In this document: positions 1-6,120 of the stretch, one piece after another | Position numbering within the stretch: position 1 is the first letter of the stretch | Layout: every line of letters begins with the position of its first letter | NCBI GenBank assembly: GCA_005800255.1 | Contig: SYGW01000114.1 | Coordinates: forward strand, 1-6,120 | Source of the DNA: Nitrospiraceae bacterium | Lineage (GTDB): Bacteria; Nitrospirota; Nitrospiria; Nitrospirales; Nitrospiraceae | Reading direction: 5' to 3' | Length of the DNA stretch: 6,120 nucleotides | Translations under genes and position numbers: made by a program | The notes under the pieces: generated by a model | What the model was told of the DNA's origin: nothing | The model's database searches: none | The model's input: only the letters and a program-made list of their open reading frames with translations

Positions 1-662
1 ACAAAGAAGTGACCCTGATCGTGCTGCTCATCGACGAGCGGCCGGAAGAAGTCACCGACTGGCAACGGCAGGTGAAGGCTGAAGTCATCAGTTCCACCTT
101 CGATGAGCCGCCCCAGCGCCATGCGCAAGTGGCGGAAATGGTGTTGGAGAAGGCGAAGCGGCTGGTCGAGCACAAAAAAGATGTCGTGGTGCTGCTGGAC
201 AGCATTACCCGTCTGGCCCGCGCCTACAATACGATTGCCCCGCCCAGCGGCAAGGTCTTGTCGGGAGGGTTGGACTCGAACGCGCTGCAGCGTCCGAAGC
301 GGTTTTTCGGGGCGGCTCGTAACATCGAACATGGCGGCAGTCTGACCATCATGGCGACGGCGCGGGTCGATACCGGGAGCCGCATGGACGATGTGATCTT
401 TGAAGAATTCAAAGGAACCGGTAACATGGAAGTCCATCTGGACCGCCGCTTGGCCGACAAGCGGCTCTTCCCAGCGATCGATATCAGCCAGTCCGGGACG
501 AGAAAAGAAGAATTGTTGGTGGACAAGGATCGTCTCAACAAGATGTGGATCCTGCGCAAGGTGCTGAGTCCGCTCGGGACGATGGAAGCGATGGAGTTCC
601 TGATGGACAAGCTGCACGGCACCAAGACCAACCAGGAATTCCTCCAGTCGATGAACCGGTAA
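1..662 (+). CDS. rho: Transcription termination factor Rho, C-terminal part (5' end outside window)
   Basis: Rho is a hexameric RNA-dependent ATPase/translocase that ends transcription at Rho-dependent sites. The reading frame is open from the left edge (first full codon at 3) and stops at TAA 660-662. The 219 visible residues match the C-terminal half of the family, about residues 200-418 in E. coli numbering. The N-terminal RNA-binding OB fold and Walker A loop therefore lie outside. Visible landmarks are LIDERPEEV with the catalytic Glu (E. coli E211), Walker [14 protein letters not shown] (D265), the Q-loop SGKVLSGG, the R-loop DTGSR (Lys326 in E. coli, here Arg), the GTGN segment, and the arginine finger in SGTRKEELL (R366). 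Several bicyclomycin-contact positions (D210, R212, S266, G337) are conserved. A Trp in VTDWQR replaces the usual Met. The GTG at 9 is internal, not a start. Identification is secure; E. coli numbers are aligned from memory. Confidence 0.98.
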   Translation, partial: KEVTLIVLLIDERPEEVTDWQRQVKAEVISSTFDEPPQRHAQVAEMVLEKAKRLVEHKKDVVVLLDSITRLARAYNTIAPPSGKVLSGGLDSNALQRPKRFFGAARNIEHGGSLTIMATARVDTGSRMDDVIFEEFKGTGNMEVHLDRRLADKRLFPAIDISQSGTRKEELLVDKDRLNKMWILRKVLSPLGTMEAMEFLMDKLHGTKTNQEFLQSMNR

Positions 663-704
663 CGCCAGGCTTGTATCTGGTTGTCGAGACAGGGTAGAGT
701 AGCG

Positions 705-726
705 GGCCTTCGAATGGGCGAAGGTC
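705..726 (+). other. Hairpin in the rho-rpmE intergenic region (possible leader structure or weak attenuator)
   Basis: Bases 705-712 (GGCCTTCG) can pair with 719-726 (CGAAGGTC), giving an 8-bp stem with one G-U pair and a 6-nt AATGGG loop. A short TTTT run lies at 732-735, five bases after the stem and interrupted, so this is a poor intrinsic terminator. It sits 15 bases upstream of the rpmE ribosome binding site. Inference: it may end some rho transcripts or act as a leader for L31, since L31 leader RNAs that allow autoregulation are known in several phyla. I cannot match it to a described leader class. Confidence 0.3.
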
Positions 727-741
727 GATGATTTTGACGTC

Positions 742-748
742 AGGGGAG
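742..748 (+). promoter_or_regulatory. Shine-Dalgarno site that fixes the rpmE start
   Basis: AGGGGAG lies 8 bases before the ATG at 757 and is a good match to the anti-Shine-Dalgarno sequence. A GTG at 748 in the same frame would add three residues (MGT), but it overlaps this site. It would also displace the conserved MKKxIHP start of L31. The ATG at 757 is therefore preferred. Confidence 0.75.
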
Positions 749-756
749 TGGGAACT

Positions 757-963
757 ATGAAGAAGGGTATTCATCCCGTGTATCGGGAAGTCGGGGTGCA
801 TTGCGCCTGCGGCAATAAATATCAGACCCGGTCGACGGGCGGCGATATCAATGTCGATATTTGTTCAAATTGCCATCCGTTTTTCACGGGGACGCAGAAA
901 ATCATTGATACCGAAGGTCGCGTTGAGCGATTCAAGAAGAAGTACGCGAAGAAAGAAAAGTAG
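757..963 (+). CDS. rpmE: 50S ribosomal protein L31, zinc-binding (C+) type
   Basis: L31 is a small protein of the large ribosomal subunit near the central protuberance, where it helps bridge to the 30S head. The product has 68 residues, the usual length. It begins [12 protein letters not shown] and carries the family core [10 protein letters not shown]. Four cysteines (C16, C18, C36, C39) form the zinc ribbon that defines the C+ form; the cysteine-less C- paralogue is not seen here. The C-terminus is Lys-rich ([10 protein letters not shown]), as expected for rRNA contact. The start is the ATG after AGGGGAG. The stop is TAG, read only by RF1. The gene has a 94-nt gap to rho and its own strong terminator downstream, so it can be expressed largely independently of prfA. 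C+ L31 is under Zur control in some bacteria, but I see no convincing Zur palindrome. Confidence 0.97.
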   Translation: MKKGIHPVYREVGVHCACGNKYQTRSTGGDINVDICSNCHPFFTGTQKIIDTEGRVERFKKKYAKKEK

Positions 964-981
964 TTCGAGAAGAGGTCATAC

Positions 982-1022
982 AAGGGACCCTGCTTCGCTG
1001 AGGGGCAGGGTCCCTTTGTTTT
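982..1022 (+). terminator. Strong Rho-independent terminator after rpmE
   Basis: Bases 982-993 (AAGGGACCCTGC) pair perfectly with 1005-1016 (GCAGGGTCCCTT). This gives a 12-bp stem with an 11-nt loop, followed directly by a T-rich tail (TGTTTT, 1017-1022). It begins 19 bases after the rpmE stop codon and ends 42 bases before prfA. The stem has no mismatch, so this is a confident intrinsic terminator for the rpmE transcript, and it may only partly block read-through into prfA. Confidence 0.9.
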
Positions 1023-1063
1023 CGTGCGGTAACGGGTAAGCGCGACGCAGAGGATATGGGGAC

Positions 1064-2140
1064 ATGGAAGCCGTTTTATTGAAAAAATGGGAAGTTTTGG
1101 CCACTCGCTATGACGAGTTGACCAATCAACTCATGGACCCTGCTCTGATGAGCCAGCCGTCGCAGCTGCACAAGGTCAATAAAGAGCGGACGGATCTCGA
1201 GTCGGCAGCCAAGCTGCTGGCCACCTATCGCGACAATGCCAAGCAGTTGGACGAAGCCGCGCAAATTCTCGCCGATCCCACGGCCGGGGGCGAGATGCAT
1301 AAGATGGCGGCGGAGGAGAGCGCCCAGCTCACACGTCAGCAGCAGGAGATCGAACAGCAGGCCCAGGAGCTGCTGATCCCCAAGGATCCGCGGGACGAAA
1401 AGAGCCTGCTCTTCGAAATTCGCGCCGGAACCGGCGGGGACGAGGCGGCGCTTTTTGCCGGAGACCTGTTTCGGATGTATAGTAAGTACGCGGAGGCCAA
1501 AGGCTTCAAGGTTGATGTGGTCGAAGCGACGGAAACGACGGGCGGGGGCTATAAAGGAGTCGTGGCGCTGATCGAAGGCAAGGGTGCCTATAGCCACTTC
1601 AAGTTCGAAGCGGGGGTCCATCGGGTGCAGCGGGTCCCTGTGACGGAAGCCAGCGGCCGGATTCATACTTCGACCGTCACCGTTGCCGTCATGCCGGAAG
1701 TGGACGAGGTCGATGTGCATATCGACCCCATGGATCTTCGGATCGACACGTTTTGCTCGTCCGGCGCCGGTGGTCAGAGCGTCAATACGACGAAGTCGGC
1801 GGTGCGGATCACCCATATCCCGACCGGCGTGGTCGTGAGCTGCCAGGACGAACGGTCCCAGCTGAAAAATCGCGCCAAGGCGATGAGGACCCTGCGGGCC
1901 AGAATCGTCGAGGCGGAGCGGGAGCGGCAGGATGCGGAAACCGCGCAGAATCGCAAGGCGCAGGTGGGCACGGGCGAGCGTAGCGAGAAGATCCGTACCT
2001 ACAATTTTCCGCAGAACCGGGTGACCGACCATCGCATCGGTATAACTTTGCATAAGTTGGAGCAGGTGCTTCAGGGCGACCTCGACGAATTCGTTCAGGC
2101 GCTGAAGGCGCAACGTCAGCAGGAAGTGGGGGCGGCGTAA
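1064..2140 (+). CDS. prfA: Peptide chain release factor 1 (RF1)
   Basis: RF1 recognises UAA and UAG in the ribosomal A site and triggers peptide release. The product has 358 residues (E. coli: 360). In order it shows an N-terminal helical domain (about 1-100), RAGTGGDEA (120-128), the stop-codon reading tripeptide P192-V193-T194, the catalytic G236-G237-Q238, and the conserved DERSQ segment with basic helix near 260-280. The PxT tripeptide identifies RF1; RF2 would have SPF. No internal frameshift site is expected or seen, again unlike RF2. AGAGGA at 1049-1054 lies 9 bases before the ATG. The residue four positions before the GAGGQ segment is Cys (C231) where E. coli has Arg, and Ser follows the GGQ where E. 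coli has His. prmC, which methylates this GGQ glutamine, starts 2 bases after the stop. The stop is TAA, read by both release factors. Confidence 0.98.
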   Translation: MEAVLLKKWEVLATRYDELTNQLMDPALMSQPSQLHKVNKERTDLESAAKLLATYRDNAKQLDEAAQILADPTAGGEMHKMAAEESAQLTRQQQEIEQQAQELLIPKDPRDEKSLLFEIRAGTGGDEAALFAGDLFRMYSKYAEAKGFKVDVVEATETTGGGYKGVVALIEGKGAYSHFKFEAGVHRVQRVPVTEASGRIHTSTVTVAVMPEVDEVDVHIDPMDLRIDTFCSSGAGGQSVNTTKSAVRITHIPTGVVVSCQDERSQLKNRAKAMRTLRARIVEAERERQDAETAQNRKAQVGTGERSEKIRTYNFPQNRVTDHRIGITLHKLEQVLQGDLDEFVQALKAQRQQEVGAA

Positions 2141-2142
2141 TT

Positions 2143-3048
2143 ATGGACGCAGTGGCTCCGATTCCTCAGTCGACAGGCCAGGCGACGCTCGGTGAGATGA
2201 TCGCGGAGGCGCGGCGGCGGCTGGAGCAAGCCGGGATCGAGAGCGCGGAGCAGGAGTCCCTGTGGCTTGTGGAGCATGTGCTTCGCCTTCCCGCCCATCA
2301 TGTGATCACCGACCGGGACCGGCTGCTGTCCCCTTCCGAATTGGCGGCAGCGCGAGGGTTGATTGCGCGGCGGGTTGGGCGAGAGCCCTTGCAATATATT
2401 TTGGGGACCCAGGAGTTTTGCGGGTTGGAGTTTGAGGTGAGCCCGGCAGTGTTGATTCCGAGGCCCGAGACCGAGTTGCTGGTTGAATATGCCACGCAGC
2501 GGATTTCCGCCGAGCGCCGGGCCATGATCGCCGATGTCTGCACGGGATCCGGCTGTATTGCGGTGGCGGTTGCGCGATTGCGGCCCCATGCGCGGATAAT
2601 CGCGACCGATTTGTCGGGTTCCTCGCTCGATGTCGCGAAGCGGAACGCCGCCCGTCATGGGGTGGGCGAGCGGATTGCCTGGCTGGAAGGCGATTTGCTG
2701 GGGCCATTGGCGGAGCAGGGGTTAGAGGGGCTGGTGGATGTCATCGTCTCGAACCCTCCCTATATTCCCGAGGCTGATTGGGCGACGCTTCAGCCGGAAG
2801 TCAAACTGTTCGAGCCGCGAGGTGCGCTGGTGGCAGGGGCTCAGGGGACGGAGTTGCACGAACGGTTATTGCAAGAATCCTCTCGTTATCTAGCTCCCGG
2901 CGGGGCCGTGATTATGGAGATCGGCGCAGGTCAGGCTCGGGCGCTGCGCCGGATTGTCGAACAGATGCCTGATTACAAATTCCACCGGCTGGTCTACGAT
3001 GAAGCGGGATTGGAGCGGGTGGTGATTGTCGAGCGAGCAAGGGTATAG
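2143..3048 (+). CDS. prmC: Release factor glutamine N5-methyltransferase
   Basis: PrmC (formerly HemK) uses S-adenosylmethionine to methylate the glutamine of the GGQ motif in RF1 and RF2, raising release efficiency. The product has 301 residues, slightly longer than many homologues because of about 15 extra residues before the first conserved helix. The N-terminal helical domain (about 15-90) should bind the release factor. It is followed by IPRPETELLVE (105-115), the SAM-binding loop DVCTGSGCIA (131-140, usually DxGTGSG, here Cys133) and the substrate-glutamine motif N204-P-P-Y207. The end (ERVVIVER) is typical. The ATG is 2 bases after the prfA stop with only a G-rich stretch (2128-2132) as ribosome binding site, so coupling to prfA translation is likely. 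The stop is TAG, which needs RF1, the protein this enzyme activates. murA begins 3 bases later. Confidence 0.97.
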   Translation: MDAVAPIPQSTGQATLGEMIAEARRRLEQAGIESAEQESLWLVEHVLRLPAHHVITDRDRLLSPSELAAARGLIARRVGREPLQYILGTQEFCGLEFEVSPAVLIPRPETELLVEYATQRISAERRAMIADVCTGSGCIAVAVARLRPHARIIATDLSGSSLDVAKRNAARHGVGERIAWLEGDLLGPLAEQGLEGLVDVIVSNPPYIPEADWATLQPEVKLFEPRGALVAGAQGTELHERLLQESSRYLAPGGAVIMEIGAGQARALRRIVEQMPDYKFHRLVYDEAGLERVVIVERARV

Positions 3049-3051
3049 ACG

Positions 3052-4329
3052 ATGGATCGTACAGTTATTACAGGCGGGATATCGCTTCGAGGCGAGGTGG
3101 AGATCAGCGGGGCAAAGAATGCCGCGCTGCCGATCTTGGCCTCCACCATTCTGGGCGGCGGCGAATGCGTGATTGCCAATTTGCCCCGCGTGGTGGATGT
3201 GCTCACGATGGGGAAGCTCTTGGGGATTCTTGGCGCGAAGGTTCAGCATGAGGGGAATCGCGCGGTCATCAATGCTGACACGATCAGCTTGACCCAAGCC
3301 CCTTACGATCTGGTGAAAACCATGCGGGCTTCCGTCCTGGTGTTGGGGCCTCTGGTGGCGCGATGGGGCGAAGCGACGGTGTCGATGCCAGGCGGCTGCG
3401 CGATCGGGTCTCGGCCCGTCAATCTCCATCTGGCCGGCCTGGCGAAAATGGGTGCAGAAGTTTCGATGGCACACGGGTATATTCGCGCCAAGGCGAAGCG
3501 GCTGAAAGGCGCGCAGATCTATTGCGATACGCCGACGGTCACAGGGACGGAAAATTTAATGATGGCCGCGTCGCTCGCCGAGGGGACCACGGTCATTGAA
3601 AATGCCGCGAAGGAACCGGAGATCATGGATCTCGCGGACTTCCTCGTGAAGCGGGGGGCTCGCATCGTCGGCGCCGGGACGGATGTCATTACGATCGAAG
3701 GGGTCCGTGAGTTGCACGGGAGCGATCACGATGTCATTCCGGATCGTGTTGAAACGGGAACCTATCTCGTGGCAGGGGCCATTACGCGGGGAGCGGTGAC
3801 GATCAATCGTTGCCGCCCGAATCATCTGGATGCGTTGTTGATGAAGTTGCGGGAAGCCGGCGTCGAGCTGAAAGTGGAGCAGGACCGGATTCACCTCAAT
3901 GCGGGCTCGCGGCTCAAGGGGATCGATATCAGGACCTTGCCCTATCCGGGGTTCCCCACCGACATGCAGGCGCAGATGGTGGCCTTGATGACGGCTGCTG
4001 AGGGCACGAGCGTGATTACCGAAACGGTATTTGAGAGCCGGTTCATGCATATCGAAGAGCTGCGGCGGATGGGGGCCGAGATCAAGACCGAAGGCACTCG
4101 GGCTGTGGTGGCCGGGCCGACCAAATTGACCGGAGCGCCGGTGATGGCCTCCGATCTTCGCGCGAGCGCCGGCCTGGTCTTGGCCGGCCTAGCGGCGGAA
4201 GGCACGACGGAGATTCTCCGAGTCTACCATCTGGATCGCGGCTATGAGCGGATGGAAGAGAAATTGCGTGGGTTGGGCGCGACGATCGCCCGCCATAAAG
4301 AAGGAGCGGCTCCGGCCGGGACTCGCTGA
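3052..4329 (+). CDS. murA: UDP-N-acetylglucosamine 1-carboxyvinyltransferase
   Basis: MurA transfers enolpyruvate from phosphoenolpyruvate to UDP-GlcNAc in the cytoplasm, the first committed step of peptidoglycan synthesis. The product has 425 residues (E. coli: 419). Key residues are present: K22-N23 near the N-terminus (SGAKNAALP), the active-site loop [11 protein letters not shown] with Cys116, the catalytic acid D304 in PGFPTDMQ, and R396 in YHLDRGYE. Cys at 116 is the form alkylated by fosfomycin; the resistant variant would have Asp. Residues after about 412 are a variable tail. AAGGG at 3039-3043 lies 8 bases before the ATG, and the prmC stop is 3 bases upstream. hisG follows after 4 bases. 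The peptidoglycan enzyme thus sits between translation and histidine genes in one apparent operon, an order I recall from other lineages, such as Geobacter. Confidence 0.98.
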   Translation: MDRTVITGGISLRGEVEISGAKNAALPILASTILGGGECVIANLPRVVDVLTMGKLLGILGAKVQHEGNRAVINADTISLTQAPYDLVKTMRASVLVLGPLVARWGEATVSMPGGCAIGSRPVNLHLAGLAKMGAEVSMAHGYIRAKAKRLKGAQIYCDTPTVTGTENLMMAASLAEGTTVIENAAKEPEIMDLADFLVKRGARIVGAGTDVITIEGVRELHGSDHDVIPDRVETGTYLVAGAITRGAVTINRCRPNHLDALLMKLREAGVELKVEQDRIHLNAGSRLKGIDIRTLPYPGFPTDMQAQMVALMTAAEGTSVITETVFESRFMHIEELRRMGAEIKTEGTRAVVAGPTKLTGAPVMASDLRASAGLVLAGLAAEGTTEILRVYHLDRGYERMEEKLRGLGATIARHKEGAAPAGTR

Positions 4330-4333
4330 TATC

Positions 4334-5038
4334 ATGCTGACGATTGCCTTATCGAAGGGGAAAATGTTGGACCTCACACTGGAGGTTTTTCGCCGGGCCG
4401 GCTATGCCATGGGCAGCCTCTCGACGGAAAGCCGCCGGCTGGTGTTCCCCTGTCCGGAAATCGGCATGACCTTCCTGATCGTGCGGCCGACCGACGTGCC
4501 AACCTATGTCGAATATGGCGCGGCGGACGTCGGGATTGTCGGAAAAGACGTCTTGATGGAGCAGGATAGCGACGTCTATGAGCCATTGGATTTAGGGTTC
4601 GGAGCGTGTAGAATCGCCGTCGCTGCGCTCAAGGGGCAGGCCTCACGGGATCGGCTGTCCTCGAAAATTCGGGTTGCGACCAAGTATCCGAAGATTACCG
4701 AGCGGTATTTCAATCAGCGCGGCGTGGCGGTCGAGATCATTAAACTGTACGGCTCGATTGAGCTAGCGCCGCTGGTCGGGCTGGCCGACCGGATCGTGGA
4801 TCTGGTCGAAACCGGCAATACGTTGAAGGCGCATGACCTCGTCGAAGTAGAGCTCATCGCGCAGTCCACGGCCCGGCTGGTCGTCAATCGGGCGAGTTTG
4901 AAGCTGAAGCATGCGGAGGTCACAGAGCTGATCACAAAACTCCGGGCCGTCAACTGCACAGGCACCGGGTCTCGGGCAATCGCTCCGCGCAAGCCTTCGC
5001 GCGGGGCACGTCGAACGGTCAAGCGGACGCGCACATGA
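4334..5038 (+). CDS. hisG: ATP phosphoribosyltransferase, short (HisZ-dependent) form
   Basis: HisG condenses ATP with PRPP to phosphoribosyl-ATP, the first step of histidine synthesis. The product has 234 residues. It begins LTIALSKGK (the family usually has LPKGR) and contains DVGIVGKD (65-72) and the PRPP-binding DLVETGNTLK (156-165). The core ends near residue 206, so the C-terminal regulatory domain of the long form (about 300 residues) is absent. Short HisG forms a complex with the HisZ regulatory subunit, which is not encoded here. Residues 207-234 are an unusual tail with nine Arg/Lys and no acidic residue. The frame is open upstream to 4244, but that stretch lies inside murA and lacks HisG similarity, so the ATG at 4334 is chosen. 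No strong ribosome binding site precedes it: AAGGAG at 4301-4306 is 27 bases away. Coupling to murA, whose stop is 4 bases upstream, is likely. Confidence 0.95.
   Translation: MLTIALSKGKMLDLTLEVFRRAGYAMGSLSTESRRLVFPCPEIGMTFLIVRPTDVPTYVEYGAADVGIVGKDVLMEQDSDVYEPLDLGFGACRIAVAALKGQASRDRLSSKIRVATKYPKITERYFNQRGVAVEIIKLYGSIELAPLVGLADRIVDLVETGNTLKAHDLVEVELIAQSTARLVVNRASLKLKHAEVTELITKLRAVNCTGTGSRAIAPRKPSRGARRTVKRTRT
4982..5007 (+). other. Stable hairpin within the 3' end of hisG, upstream of hisD
   Basis: Bases 4982-4990 (GCTCCGCGC) can pair with 4999-5007 (GCGCGGGGC), giving a 9-bp, nearly all G-C stem with one G-U pair and an 8-nt loop. It ends 27 bases before the hisD start codon. No T-run follows, so it is not an intrinsic terminator. 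It could shape translation coupling or transcript processing between hisG and hisD, or be a by-product of Arg/Pro-rich coding in GC-rich DNA. Confidence 0.45.
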
Positions 5039-6120
5039 AGATTGTGTCCTCCAGCGAGCGAGCCTTTCTCCCCGCACTCAAGAAAGTTTCGTCGCGCGCC
5101 CGCGTGCAAGGGGCTGCCGTCGAGAAGACGGTGAAGTCGATTCTGCAAGCCGTGGAACGGGGCGGCGACAAGGCCGTCCTCCGCTATACGAAACAGTTCG
5201 ACCGCGTCTCCATGAAAGCGACGGAGCTGCGCGTCACCCCCGAAGAAATCAAAGACGCCTATTTCCATATCAGAAAAGAGGAGGGCGACGCCCTCCGGTT
5301 TGCCGCCAAGCGGATTACGTCGTTCCACGAGCGCCAGCGCATCAAGACCTGGATGTATCAGGACCATGAGGCGACTCTGGGGCAGGTGGTGACGTCGGTC
5401 GATGCGGTTGGAGTCTATGTGCCGGGCGGCAAGGCGGTCTATCCCTCGTCGGTCTTGATGTGCGCGATCCCGGCCAAGGTGGCGGGCGTTTCCCGCGTCG
5501 TGATGTGCACGCCGCCGCAAAAGGGCCCGATCAATCCCTATTTGCTGGTGGCCGCCGACATCGCCGGCGTCACAGAGATCTATCGCGTCGGGGGCGTGCA
5601 GGCCGTCGGCGCCATGGCCTACGGGACCAAGACGATCCAGCGGGTCGATAAAATCGTGGGCCCCGGCAATATCTATGTCGCGACGGCCAAGCGGCTGCTC
5701 TACGGCACGGTCGGGATCGACATGGTGGCAGGCCCGAGCGAGTTGCTCGTGGTGGCGGATGGCGACGCCAAGCCGGCTCATGTGGCGGCCGATCTCCTTT
5801 GCGAAGCGGAGCATGACGAAGATGCCCAGGTCTATCTCGCCACCACATCGGCGCAATTGGCGCAGGATGTCGTGAAGCTCATCGGTAGCCAGTTGAAGGG
5901 GCTGCAGCGGGAGAAAATTGCCGCTAAGTCCATTGCCCGCCATGCGGTGGCTTTCGTGGTGACCACGATGGACGAAGCTATCGATGTGGCCAACGAGATT
6001 GCCCCGGAACATTTGACCCTCTCGGTGGACGAGCCCTTCGATTATTTAGAGAAGATTCGGCATGCCGGGGCGTTATTCCTGGGCCGGTATACGCCCCCGT
6101 CTGTGGCCGATTATGTGGCA
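5035..6120 (+). CDS. hisD: Histidinol dehydrogenase, 3' end outside window
   Basis: HisD is the zinc- and NAD-dependent enzyme that oxidises histidinol to histidine in two steps, ending the pathway. The frame runs open from ATG 5035 to the right edge: 362 residues of about 430. The start overlaps the hisG stop as ATGA, so translation is coupled. Visible family landmarks are VGVYVPGGKA, the VGPGNIYVATAK segment, DMVAGPSELL, and the catalytic pair E325-H326 in ANEIAPEHL (E. coli E326/H327). Of the zinc ligands known from E. coli (Q259, H262, D360, H419), the equivalents of H262 and D360 are H260 and D359. The Q259 position is Glu257 (CEAEH instead of SQAEH). The fourth ligand lies beyond the edge. 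The missing C-terminus is due to the window limit; no frameshift or stop is seen. Confidence 0.97.
   Translation, partial: MKIVSSSERAFLPALKKVSSRARVQGAAVEKTVKSILQAVERGGDKAVLRYTKQFDRVSMKATELRVTPEEIKDAYFHIRKEEGDALRFAAKRITSFHERQRIKTWMYQDHEATLGQVVTSVDAVGVYVPGGKAVYPSSVLMCAIPAKVAGVSRVVMCTPPQKGPINPYLLVAADIAGVTEIYRVGGVQAVGAMAYGTKTIQRVDKIVGPGNIYVATAKRLLYGTVGIDMVAGPSELLVVADGDAKPAHVAADLLCEAEHDEDAQVYLATTSAQLAQDVVKLIGSQLKGLQREKIAAKSIARHAVAFVVTTMDEAIDVANEIAPEHLTLSVDEPFDYLEKIRHAGALFLGRYTPPSVADYVA

Noticed and set aside
445..465. A perfect 8-bp inverted repeat (GCCGCTTG / CAAGCGGC) with a 5-nt loop inside rho
   Set aside because: It encodes a conserved stretch of Rho (RRLADKRL) and has no T-run. It is most simply explained by codon choice.
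671..700. A promoter-like pair TTGTAT - 18 bases - TAGAGT before rpmE
   Set aside because: It has only 3/6 and 4/6 matches to the consensus, too weak to call without transcript data.
1076..2113. A 345-codon open frame on the - strand opposite prfA
   Set aside because: It mirrors prfA almost end to end, has no recognisable motif, and its openness follows from the codon bias of prfA.
2116..2658. A 180-codon open frame on the - strand opposite prmC
   Set aside because: It shows antisense-type composition with no domain and no ribosome binding site that I can support.
4168..4191. A repeat of GCCGGCCT in murA
   Set aside because: It encodes repeated Ala-Gly-Leu in a conserved part of MurA and is not an independent repeat element.
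4244..4333. A 30-residue N-terminal extension of hisG
   Set aside because: It lies entirely inside the conserved end of murA up to its stop, and HisG homologues start at the LTIAL segment.
4714..6012. A 432-codon open frame on the - strand opposite hisG and hisD
   Set aside because: It lies wholly opposite two well-conserved genes, is rich in His, Arg and Asp in the way antisense frames of GC-rich genes are, and has no recognisable domain.
1..6120. Search for mobile elements, CRISPR arrays, tRNA genes, attachment sites and foreign islands
   Set aside because: Genes cover nearly all of the window, composition is even, and no terminal inverted repeats, spaced direct repeats or tRNA-like cloverleaf sequences were seen.

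Overview
This window is an ordinary stretch of bacterial chromosome. It carries seven housekeeping genes, all on the + strand: the 3' end of rho, then rpmE, prfA, prmC, murA, hisG and the 5' five-sixths of hisD. I see no mobile element, CRISPR array, tRNA, rRNA or foreign-looking island. The DNA is GC-rich with uniform codon use. The gene order and the protein style suggest a Nitrospira-like bacterium (Nitrospirota). Similar murA-his arrangements occur in Geobacter-type Deltaproteobacteria, so the assignment is an inference of moderate to low confidence.

Layout. The window opens inside rho (transcription terminator ATPase), which ends at 662. A 94-nt gap follows with a modest hairpin (705-726), then rpmE (zinc-type ribosomal protein L31, 757-963). 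A strong intrinsic terminator (982-1020) separates rpmE from a tight cluster. In that cluster prfA (RF1), prmC (RF1/RF2 glutamine methyltransferase), murA (first committed step of peptidoglycan synthesis), hisG and hisD (first and last enzymes of histidine synthesis) are spaced by +2, +3, +4 and -4 nt. This is the signature of one translationally coupled operon. hisD runs off the right edge with about 70 residues missing.

How the genes relate. rho, rpmE, prfA and prmC are all gene-expression functions. PrfA and PrmC are enzyme substrate and modifying enzyme: PrmC methylates the Gln of the PrfA GGQ motif. The hisG product is the short form, which in characterised systems needs a HisZ partner; none is encoded here. 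murA joins the translation genes to the histidine genes.

What stands out. No new system is evident. The points worth a second look are: a Gln-to-Glu change at a zinc-ligand position of HisD; a 28-residue, strongly basic C-terminal tail on HisG whose coding DNA contains a stable hairpin just before hisD; a strong terminator upstream of prfA without an obvious new promoter; and use of UAG, the RF1-only stop codon, by rpmE and prmC.
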